Source: Gymnorhina tibicen
Lineage: Eukaryota; Chordata; Aves; Passeriformes; Artamidae
Reading direction: 5' to 3'
Assembly (NCBI GenBank): GCA_013399875.1
Contig: VXAZ01002109.1
Location: forward strand, 1,123,633-1,187,632
DNA: 64,000 nt
A program made the position numbers and the translations under genes. Shown piece by piece: positions 54,583 to 64,000 of the stretch; positions within the stretch are counted from its first letter, which is position 1; each line of letters begins with the position of its first letter. The notes below the pieces were generated by a model. That model had not been told where the DNA came from and searched no databases. It was given only the letters and a program-made list of their open reading frames with translations.

Positions 54583-57500
54583 TATTGAAAAATAGTCCTT
54601 GAAGCACAAATTAAGCATGGGCATGCTGGTATTGGTCCTTCAGAGGAGCAGAGACTCCTCTCCAGCTGTGCTTCCTCTGGAGCTTTGCCATCCTGCTGCA
54701 AGGATGGAGCTGACAAGGAAAGACCAGCACTGCCCACACACTCAGGCTGACCAGCATCTGTTGTTTGACGTGCAGCTCATACCTGGGAGGCTGCTCGCAC
54801 AGCACACAGGCTCTGCTTATTCCACGTTTACTTCAGCCCACAAGTTCTCCATGCTCTTGGCAGCTGGATCCCCAGCACAGAAACCAATGGCATTTCCACA
54901 AAAGATATTCTACTTGTTATAAGCCAATTAACTTCTAAAGCCCTATATGTAACCCACATAGGCTAAGTCTATATAATGTAGTTCTCGGAAGAGAAATATG
55001 AAAGCATTCCAGAGAGAAAACAAATTGCTTTTTTCTTGGCTTTGTCTTTCAGTATATGCTGGCAATTTTCTTGAAAACAGACAAGGTCTGGAAATAGCTC
55101 ACACAACCTGCCTGCAACTACTGCTTGAGATGGAAAAACTAATGGCATATTAAAGGAGGTGACAAACCCAGGAGCACCTTTATTCAGCCACTGCACAACA
55201 TCATGACCCTACAAGTACATACAAGAGGATCGAAATCCTGTAAAAGTCTGAAATGGGAGCTTTTTCCAGCCTTGAAGAGGCAATTTTAATTTGAAACTCC
55301 CTTTCTCCAGATTGCCTTCAGTAGGGCAGCACAATCAGCAAAATCCTAACCTCAGAGCTTTGGTGCCATTAGTCACACAAAGCTTTGGTGATTTACAGTC
55401 AGAAAATCATTTCAAGACATCAGACGGGACTTTGTTATTCTGCCTACAGCTACACCTGTGCACTTCTTTGTCTCTAAGTTTCAATTAGAGATAATTTAAA
55501 TAAGAGAAAATCATGTTTCCTAGTGGCAGAGCCTGTTAATGAAATGTGTTTCACATTTCCAATGGAAATGGGAATTCAGGAAACCAACAGGCAGAGCTTG
55601 TGCCTGCATTATGAATACATTTCACATTTGAAAGACTTTATCTCCATCTCACTATCCAGATAAGCAATTCATCTTCAGCTATGTGAACCATATTCATATT
55701 GCTCTAAATTTCTGATTTGTCACACTGTTAACATGACAACTCAATTTCTAAAGTATTTTAAGACACTCAAAAAATAAGGGGTTCTCTATTGTTTTAAATA
55801 CCTGTAAGAACTGAGGGGGGAAAAACTTGTATCATGTTACACTGGAAGTCAAAAGGCGAACAAGAAAAGACATAAGCAAACAGGCTTAATGAATTTAACC
55901 ATGGTTTTGCATCAAAGAATGATGTAAAACAATAAAAAAAAGGCAGGACAATTGATTTGAAAACTTTTCACCCAAGTGATTTTATCAGAGGGCTCTGGAG
56001 ATACCCTTCTGTGGATTAAAATCTTCCCTGCTTAATATGAAGCAAAAAGTCACCAGCTTTACTGGATAAGGGACATAAGTGCTGTGAGCACAGAGAAGAA
56101 GTGTTAGCCCATGCATTACTTTCTTGGACTCCAGAAAGGAGTCTTCCATCCCTTGTGCATGGGGAGGATCCAGTCACAAACTTAGATTAACACATCCAAT
56201 ATTTTTCAAGATTCAGATATTTTCATATGGCTTGAATATACCTGATATAACCTCAGATGAGGCTATGGAAGGAAAAGAAATCTTAATGTTCAGGCAAGGT
56301 TCTTATACCTGTCATCAAGTGACAAAGCAGAACAACCCTGCAGTTCTGCACAGGGTCCTGCAAAGTGGCACGCTGTCAGACTGAGACTCCTCTACGCCCA
56401 TTCATATCAACGCCTTGTCTTGCAGAATGTCTTCATAAGCCTGGTGTTCAGCTGTACAACTCTGAGGGCAGTCACTGACCTGCCAAAGCCAAGAACTGGA
56501 GATAATGCACCAGCATGAGAAAAGAAACCACGTAGAGGGAAACTGCACTGTTATTGCCAGGAAGCTCTTTAAACCAATCCTACAGGTCTTTCAGCATCAG
56601 CAGTGGTAGAGAAAGGATATTCCAATAGCAGGATGTGGTAGAAGAGACAAAAGTAGCCACATTAGGTCTAGCCACAAGCCCAGGACGCTAATGCTTTTAC
56701 AACTTAAAACTACACCACAAAAAATAAATGTGACACAAGCAAGCATAAACTCATGCATGCTTGTGCACACTTGTGGAAGATATGTCTCAGCTACAAATAT
56801 TTTCCACAAATTTTGACTGGTTGGATGACCACTTCCATGATGACATCTTTGCCGTGCGATGTGAAAGAAAAAGTCCTAGCAGACACTTCTGCACAGTGAA
56901 CAAAGCATCAGTCTTTGCTGAACTGAACTCTCTGCTGAACACAACTCTAGCTCACGTGCTGGGAATACCATCACCAAATTTAAAAGTTTGTGAATTGGGA
57001 ACTCAGCAGCTGACTTCCTCTAGCCTGCAGGGAAAGCTAACAACAAAAGATGGACTGTTCTGTTAAAAATGGTGCCTGACATAGAGCAAGCATTGGTGGA
57101 GAAACCACCCACGAGTTATTCTGTAATTACATGTGGTACATATCAGCTATATTAGCCCTTCTTTCACGTCAGTTCTTCAATCTCAGATCTCTAATAACAA
57201 GGAAAAATTCCTTGTTTATTAGCAGGTTATACTACAAAAGGAAGCAAGAGACCTTGTCATTTCCTTATTCCCTGGCTGAGCCACATGCAGCATAAACATC
57301 TCTAGAGAAAGCTCTGGGAAAAAGCCAGGCTTGTTAAATGCATGTGAATTGCTTTTAAGACAATTCATCTTACTACTTGGCCCACGCCGTCTTGATGTGG
57401 GTCAGACTGTAAATGACACCATTTGGTTGCCACTGTGCTAACCTCGGCATTCCTCTTACTCTGAGGGAGAAAGTCTCTTCTTCCTTTCTCACCTGACTTC

Positions 57501-60500
57501 AAATGGAAGTCTCATGAACGCTGTGAATTTAGCTCGTAGTTTTATAATTGTGGTTTTATTTGAATTGCCGCAAAAATGTTGGGTGAGATTAAACACAGGC
57601 TTCTCCTTTTGAAGACGTCTAAGCTCATAATGACTTTTACACCCTCTTTTCTCACTAACTTTTAATTTTTTTCTTCTTTGACTGTAGTTGCAACTCCAGC
57701 CCCTACACTCCAGTTGTGAGAGCCTTCCCTTGATACTGTACTACATGATATTTATGCATAAAGTTTTGCTAATTGCTGATTCCGTTGGCATTCATGAACC
57801 TATGTTGGAATGAATGAAGCTTTCATTCATGTTTATATATGAGTTTCCAACATTTGTATATTTATAATCATCGGGCTAAATCCAGCTTTCGTTTGCAGAG
57901 ACAAAAGCTGAGGGTAACTGAGTCAGGAGATACAATTCTGTTATATAAATGGAAAGATTCTTTTCCAGTATCATTGAGAGTTGAGTTTATCACAGAAACC
58001 TCCCATTTCTGCAACTCAATGAAGTTTGTTCACGACAGGTAACTGTGGTTATAGCTACATTAACAGAAAGTTTGGATCAATAGAAGTCCATTTCTGGAGC
58101 TCATTTTGTGCTGGGCACCTGACATAGGCTCTGCTGCAGGTCTGTGGAAGGCTTAGGTCAGATAAACCCTTAAGTTTCCTCCCATGAACTAAGGCTCGGT
58201 TACTGCTGCAACTCAGCTCCCAGGCTGGTCCTGTCTAAAGGGAATCCAGGCCAGGACCTGCAGTGTCCTTCCTGACACAGGAACCTGTGCTCAGCAAACA
58301 GCCAGCAGCTGAGGGTTGCCTGAAAAGCACCCTCCTGATCTAACTAAGGAACACACTAACACAGACACACCCTACGTGCAAATTACAGGCTTATCCAATT
58401 AGAATATCTCCGTGGCAATCCTGAGCCATCAACAATTTTCCCAGCCATATAATTGCTACTATTAACAACACAAGTTCCCAATTTAACAAATGGAAGCAAG
58501 ATAAACGTCCACATCATCCTGGCTTCTCCCAGCTTTATGATTCAGGGTGTAGCAATCTGTTGCCCTTGGTCTTTTGGAAACAGTGCCCATGTGAGAATTT
58601 TAATGACAATGCAGCACTACTTCTGGCCTGTTCTGGGTATCTAAGAGATGTGATTTCTTTATCATGGAGGAGATTCTGATGGTTAAGCTAACTGGGTCTA
58701 TCATGCTCCAAGGAGTTGTAGCTTATTTACTTCCACTCGACTGCCCATGTACGTTCCTCCCTCTTTGCACTTTGCAATAGGTCACTCAGAACAGAGTCCC
58801 AAAACCAAGGACTTAAACAGTCTGGAATCAGCAGGGATCAGCAGGGAGAGGAACCAAGGAGTTTTCTGATGTAGCACCAGGAGAGAAGATGGGTGGAAGG
58901 AAGAGGTGAAGTGTGAAGTGATACATTGCTCAGATTTTCTGAGTCCTTTAGCATCGCTGCTTTGTAGGCGAATGGCTGCAACTGCTTTCCTCTCCAGTAC
59001 TCTACTCTCTTTTGGCATTGGCTCTGCTTTCCATGTCTCCAGCATGGGAAACCAGGCTTCCTACTTCCCTGTATTCAGAAGTTTTGTCTGACCTTTTTTC
59101 ATGTCTTGACATGCTTTTACAAAAAAAATCCCACCACCTGCACGCATAGCCTTTTATTACTACCCTTTATCCCCCTCTGCAATTGTTAGCACATTATTGC
59201 TCATCAGCTGCTTCACAGGAGTTACTTATGTACATGCTTTGACTCTCCCTTGTCCCAGAAGTAAGCATAGATTATGTCAAAGTAAAACTACTTACCCTTA
59301 GATATCAGACAGAGCCCCAGACAGAGAGTGGGCCAAGACAGAGAAGGATGATAGTGCCTTAAAAACATTGTAATTACTTGCATTCAATAAGCCTGGCATT
59401 TTCCCAGAGCTGTCTCTGGGGATGTTTGTGCTATGTATGGCTCAGCCAGGCAACAAGGAGAGGACAAGGTCTTTTGCTCCCTTTTGCTGTCTAACCTGAT
59501 AAAAAGTAAGGAGATTTCCTTTGTTCTAAGAGATCTGAGATCTGGATAAAAAACTGATGGCATCCACTCATGTTGTTTGTCCATAATAGCTATATTGTCC
59601 CAATCCTTGACCACACTGGCTGCCCAACAATAGTACTTTGAGTAGTTCTCCTGCAAGAGTCTGATATTCCCGATGGGAACGGTTTCCGCAAAGCAGTGTT
59701 TTCATATGGGCCATGAAAAATGCTTAAAGAAAAAGCAGGGGAAAAGGGTCAAGACAACTAATAATGTTTTTATGCAGTGACTAAACAGATCTTGAACTGT
59801 AGCTTTTGAAAAGGTGATACTCTTGCACAGCCCTGTCTTGGTCACAGTATCTATGCACACATCCTGTTGAAAGCAAAGTGCAAATTCACTGATAAACAGT
59901 AAAACAGGAGTGGCACTCAGTTCTGGACAAGTCTTTTGTACAGGACATTGTACTTGTAAATACAAATTTCCCTCAATCAGTGAGAAATTCTGAAAAGGCA
60001 GTACTCTTCCAATTTATTTTTAGGCCAAACCTACGGGGGCCTGAGATTACTAAAGCCTCAGTCAAAATAATTACAATGGGAACAGCTTCAGTCAACTTTA
60101 AATACACTTTCAGCTTCCTCAAACTGCCATCTGTATCTTAACAGTGTATAACTGAGGGCTAGAACTGAGTTCAGTTAGAAAAATCAAGAAAGACTGGGGT
60201 GCTAGAAAAGCCAGTGATGACACAGAAGGGAGAAAATAAGACAGACTCTGGTTTATTCAGCTTCATGCAAGTCACATGATGTAATTAATTCCAACTGGTT
60301 TTGGTCTCTGTACAGAAACTTCCAGCAAAAGAGTTTAATGATGTAATAATTACCTTTTTCCTTTCATGATCCTTCTAACTATGCCTTAATTTATGATGCT
60401 TTTAACCAGCATACATGTATCCTGAGGCTATAATGGATGCACATTTATTTAAGTCAAAAGATAAATCTTAATGAAAGGTTTTTTTAACACAATAATTAAC

Positions 60501-61248
60501 ATGTATTTTGATCATCATAACAGTAATTATTAGAGGCACAAAAACAGAAACAGATCTCAAAAGAAGCCATGAAGATCCTAAAGAGGTTGGACTAGCAACA
60601 CTGCCCTATCATTTTGCCAAGAAATGATACATCAAAGTGGCAGGAATGAATCATCATACACTATTAGGAACTACACCCAGTGAAACCCAGGGACAAAGAT
60701 ACGAGCTGCACTAACGTCCACCATAAATTACAACGTCCGCCACTGCAAATTACAATCACAGAGCAGACAGTGTGGAACATGCCTCTTCTCTTGTCAAGCT
60801 ATGCTCTCCTTATATCTCCACAAATATGATAGATAATCAGACAAAGAAAATAAGAGAAAAACCACAAAAATGTAGGAATTTAGGCTTGATATGAAAGGTC
60901 CATTTATATTTAAGAAAATGGTTTTACTTTGTGAAGTATTATAAGCTCTTAACATGTGTCAATCCAATAAAGCAGCCTTGATCTTTCAAAACCTATTACC
61001 TCCTAAAACAAGAAAAGAAAAAGAGCACACACTCCTACCTGCTGTCATCCTCCCCTTAGCAAAAATTACTGGCATTCTGAATTTTTCACAATTAAATCAT
61101 TGTGCCCATACACATATGCAGGTAGACTGTAACTTGCGGGCAGCCCTTTTGCAATGACAAACAGTAAAGTCAAACAAGGCTGAAAACATTTTTTAAAAAA
61201 TATCCTATTCATTTTACCCCTGAATCAGATTTATTTCAGGAATTCAGT
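54583..61248. other. Intronic DNA with no recognised element
   Basis: This is AT-rich intron. Two adjoining short inverted repeats lie at about 55541-55570 (GAAATGTG/CACATTTC, then ATTTCC/GGAAAT). A moderately GC-rich patch lies at about 58100-58330. Open frames here, the longest about 100 codons near 56.8-57.1 kb, resemble no family I know. Confidence 0.5.
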
Positions 61249-61445
61249 TCATAGAATCACAGAATCATTTGGGTTGGAAGGGATCTTAAAGAGCATCTAG
61301 TTCCAAACCTCCATGGGCACGGACACCTTCCACTAGACCAGTTTGCTCAGAGCTCCCATCCAACATGGCCTTGAACACTTCCAGGGAGGAGGCATCTACA
61401 ACTCCTCTGGGCAACCTGTTCCAGTGCCCCAAACTTAAAAAAAAA
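61249..61445 (-). mobile_element. CR1 LINE 3' end, about 200 bp
   Basis: The plus strand begins TCATAGAATCACAGAATCAT, then GGTTGGAAGGGATCTTAAAG, and continues through CTCTGGGCAACCTGTTCCAG. This is the reverse complement of the avian CR1 3' end with its terminal short repeat. It lies about 100 bp beyond the donor of the 69-bp DHRSX exon and in the same orientation as the gene. Confidence 0.95.
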
Positions 61446-61545
61446 GTTTAGCGATACACAAAGGGATATACCTCTCATATAAAAGGAGAGGACAGCTAAA
61501 AGACAGGAAAAAGAGTTTCTTAAAGGAAAGGATAAAATATGGTAC

Positions 61546-61614
61546 CTTTTCCAGCCAAAGTTTCTTCTTTTATTTTCCTCACCGCTTCTTGGCCATCACT
61601 TTCACTGTTTCCAG
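61546..61614 (-). CDS. DHRSX: DHRSX internal coding exon (helix after the Rossmann beta-2 strand)
   Basis: This is the exon that immediately precedes 7657-7758 in the transcript. On the minus strand it follows a pyrimidine-rich acceptor (TTTTCTGTCTTTGAACAG) and ends AAAAG before GT. The 69 bp are 2 nt + 22 codons + 1 nt (phase 1-1). With the split first Ala codon, it reads AGNSESDGQ, then EAVRKIKEETLAGK. The block KIKEETL and the leading AGN match human DHRSX residues about 73-95; about 13 of 23 residues match as I recall the human sequence, and the SESDGQEA part is divergent. The last base G joins TG of the next exon to make the Val of VEFLY, so frame and protein order agree exactly. The donor is weak past GT (GTACCA, no G at +5). 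The segment covers the start of the alpha helix after the strand that helps select NAD or NADP. It is too short to be noticed as an open frame. Confidence 0.92.
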
Positions 61615-62417
61615 CTGTTCAAAGACAGAAAATGAAAAATTAGCAATGCAATCAATTTAGGGAGTGCCACGATGAAGTGCTAACCACAGTGTAAAACCAG
61701 TATGAAGTTTTAGGTGGAAAGGTGTGCTTCCTTACTGTCAGGCAGCAGAGGTTTTCAAAGAGGGCTGCACAAATGCACTGCTGTTCACAGAAGTTCTGCC
61801 AGTTTATCTCATTTATTCATATAAAATAGGACTATCTACTGGACTAGCAGACTTGAGATTTGAGTCCGTGAGCCAAGTGAATTGTATCACATCCAGATTC
61901 TGCAAAGAATTCACAACAGGTTAGAGCAGACTTCCCCTTGCTCTTTTTCCAAAATGAAGACTTCCACAGCTGAAGGAAAGTCCTGACTACCCTGGCTCAA
62001 ATGCTCATGAGAAGTTTTCTTAGTGCTAACATAAAATATGATTAAGTATCACATAAATGTCTTTTGTGTCATTCAGCTTAGGTGGGTGGTTACTAATTGT
62101 CTGACATTTGTTTGGCAATTTTTTTATAACATATCAAAGGAAAAAACATAAGCACAAGAGAAATATTGGAATTGTTAACACAAGTTAATTTTTTTTAATT
62201 AACATTCAATGTATCCATCCAAAAATATTTCCCATAGCATGAAACATCAAAATACTTACTGTTTATTATCTAAATTAGACAAAAATACTGATATCTCTTA
62301 CAAACTTCATGAAGTTTCCTTCTTCTTTTCCTGATTATATAAAATTCTGCCAAAATTTCTGTACAGGTATTTTTTTCTTGTGCTGGCCTACAAATCTCCT
62401 GTTCTCTCTTTCACAGC

Positions 62418-62485
62418 ACCACAGAATAAGATGAAGTCAGAAGAGACCTCAGGAGGTATCTGGTTCAGCTCCCTGTTCACATTAG
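62418..62485 (-). mobile_element. Short diverged CR1 3' remnant
   Basis: ACAGAATAAGATGAAGTCAG followed by AGAGACCTCAGGAGGTATCT and TGGTTCAGCTCCCTGTTCA resembles the reverse-complemented CR1 3' end (AGGACCTCnGGAGGTCATCTAGTCCAnCC type). It is short and diverged. Confidence 0.55.
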
Positions 62486-62756
62486 CTGGTACATGCTTGT
62501 ATTTACTCTAAGATGCATTCTTTTGAGAATGGAATTTTAGCTGTGCTTCTGCAGTAAAAAGAGGATTTGAAACACATCTTTGTTTTCATGATATGCAAGA
62601 AAACTCAACATTTACATAAATTTAGTCAAAATAAATACATTTAGCATTCCAGATACTGGAGAGAAAACAATTCTCATATAAAATCTAGAGTCATACAGGT
62701 GTACAACTGTTCTCCATAAATTCCATTAACTATGGAATTATATTGCTCAGACTGAC

Positions 62757-62778
62757 AAAAAAAGAAAGAAAGAAAGAA
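62757..62778. repeat. (AAAG)n microsatellite
   Basis: A short run of about four AAAG units after an A-run. Confidence 0.8.
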
Positions 62779-64000
62779 CCCAAAACAACAAAAGAGACAT
62801 TTGCAGTATTTTCTTCTTGATATTTTTCCCCCTTTAAAACCATCCAACCTTGGAGAGAAGAAAAACATTCAGTTTGATGCTAATTTCCAGATATAGATGC
62901 AGCATCAACAAACAAACCCTCCAGTGAAACTGCCATTTTTGGGGAAATTTGTGCACAGGGTTCATGGGCAACAAATCAATAATTTTCCTCACGGTTTCAC
63001 CTCAAGTAATGTACTAGAGTAGGATTTCAAACTCAGTGTGTTGTTATTAGGCTGGATAGTGTTATGCTAGAAATAAAAATACTTTTGTGCCAATTCTTAT
63101 TGTGAAGGTCTTACTTGAATCCTCTTTTATTCAGCACCTCTCATGCAGAGATCAGGCTTATTAAAGCCTCCAGTGTCTTGATTTAACTCTCAGTATGTTC
63201 ATTTAATTTGTTCTTTTAAAAGAGCTTGTCTTCACAACAGATTTTAATTTGCTTTATTTTGCTGTTATATAAATGGTTATTCATTAAAGCTCAGTGCCTT
63301 CCAAATGAGCTCATTTTATTCATATTTGCATATTTTTCACTCTAGACCACTGGGAAAAAAAATTATTATTTTGCTAAACAGTCACTTCAGATGTGTGTTT
63401 CCAGCCTGATTCAACAGAGTTTGAAAACGAGATGCTGAAGGCTGGAGTATTGCAAAAATTGACACAGCCTCGGTGAAAACTGCCACAGTAATAGAGGCTT
63501 TTGAAATCCTTCTTTCAAAGAAAATCCTGTAAGAAAGAATAAAGACACTGAACAAATGACCAAAAACCCTTACAAAAAGTTCAAAGACCCTTAGATCAGA
63601 AAGATACCATGAAACTGGGAGGGTAATCTAGGCTTCTGAGTTAGGTTAAGGAGATCAGCACCCCCTTGCCAAGGGTGGGTGGGAGAGGAAAGGGACATTG
63701 CACTTTTGCACTGCTTCCCTTCTAGTATGGCCTTCTGGGATCTTCTAAGCAAAGTGAGTGCTAGGCATCAAAAAGATCAACCTCCTTTTAAGTGCTACAT
63801 TAATTACTCAAAATTAAAAAAAAAAAAGTTTTTTAAGTCACCAAGCTAACACAGCCAGCTTCGGGTTGGGAAAAACCAAAACTAATCTGCATCTTCTTGA
63901 TGAAGTTGGGTCACTAAAGGGCACAACCTTCAAGTGCACTGAACAGGTGCACAGCACCCTAAACTCAGGAGGAGGATGGTTTACTATACCAGGGTCAAAT

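Larger units (their letters stand above)
7759..61545 (-). other. DHRSX: Complete DHRSX intron (about 53.8 kb)
   Basis: This intron runs, on the minus strand, from the GTACC donor after exon 61546-61614 to the CTCCCAG acceptor before exon 7657-7758. The two exons encode directly adjacent residues with a codon split across the junction, so no coding exon of the main transcript is expected inside. The repeats and odd tracts are listed separately. No nested protein-coding gene is supported: open frames here are short, start at arbitrary ATGs and show no family resemblance. Confidence 0.9.
61615..64000 (-). other. DHRSX: Part of the preceding DHRSX intron
   Basis: This stretch is upstream (in transcript order) of the 69-bp exon. 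It holds a short CR1 remnant near 62.4 kb and a short AAAG microsatellite near 62.76 kb. The exon with the SDR TGGxDGIG motif was looked for and not found; it should lie beyond the right edge. Confidence 0.75.

Noticed and set aside
56761..57066. Open frame of 101 codons with balanced composition
   Set aside because: No recognised family and no splice context. It cannot be supported as a gene.
62905..62950. Minus-strand MAVSLEG/TGG-like stretch that recalls the SDR VTGG motif of the missing upstream DHRSX exon
   Set aside because: The frame that gives TGG lacks the following TDGIG and hits a stop within a few codons, and no acceptor precedes it. Chance similarity.
1..64000. Bacterial or phage systems, CRISPR arrays, tRNA or rRNA genes
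   Set aside because: Spliced vertebrate exons, CR1 elements and an AT-rich intron background exclude a prokaryotic source. No cloverleaf or spaced direct-repeat array was seen.

Overview
This window looks like nuclear DNA from a bird. The bases are AT-rich, no long open frame behaves like a gene, and typical avian repeats are present: CR1 LINE 3' ends carrying the TTGGAAGGGA / ATTCTATGATTC signature, and long-terminal-repeat-like elements. It is not bacterial. I see no operon, CRISPR array, tRNA or rRNA gene. The exact bird lineage is not resolved; the repeat style would suit a songbird, but that is inference.

The one gene I can establish is DHRSX (short-chain dehydrogenase/reductase family, X-linked in humans), transcribed on the minus strand. 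Two adjacent internal coding exons are visible: 61546-61614 (69 bp) and 7657-7758 (102 bp). Both are bounded by AG/GT splice sites. They join in phase 1 through a split valine codon, and together they encode about 57 consecutive residues of the NAD(P)-binding half of the enzyme. The window is therefore part of a following intron (1-7656), a complete intron of about 53.8 kb (7759-61545) and part of a preceding intron (61615-64000). I did not find the neighbouring exons (the TGGxxGIG nucleotide-binding motif upstream, or the post-NNAG segment downstream).

The intron is mostly unremarkable AT-rich DNA. Its visible content is: an isolated GC/CpG-rich patch at 11.1-11.4 kb with exon-like splice borders on the plus strand; a CR1 3' tip at 16.2 kb; a GT-rich tract at 26.3-26.5 kb; a G16 run at 29.3 kb; small perfect inverted repeats at 28.9, 41.8, 42.2 and 55.5 kb; a likely solo LTR at 43.7-44.2 kb; a CpG-rich LTR-like element or promoter island at about 45.4-46.6 kb, reading in the DHRSX direction; a decayed CR1/L3-like reverse-transcriptase fossil at 46.6-46.8 kb; an A/C-rich tract at 53.8 kb; and three further CR1 pieces at 54.3, 61.3 and 62.4 kb.

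I found nothing that justifies calling a new biological system. The best leads are the possible antisense exon at 11166-11425 and the sense-oriented CpG-rich promoter-like element inside the DHRSX intron.
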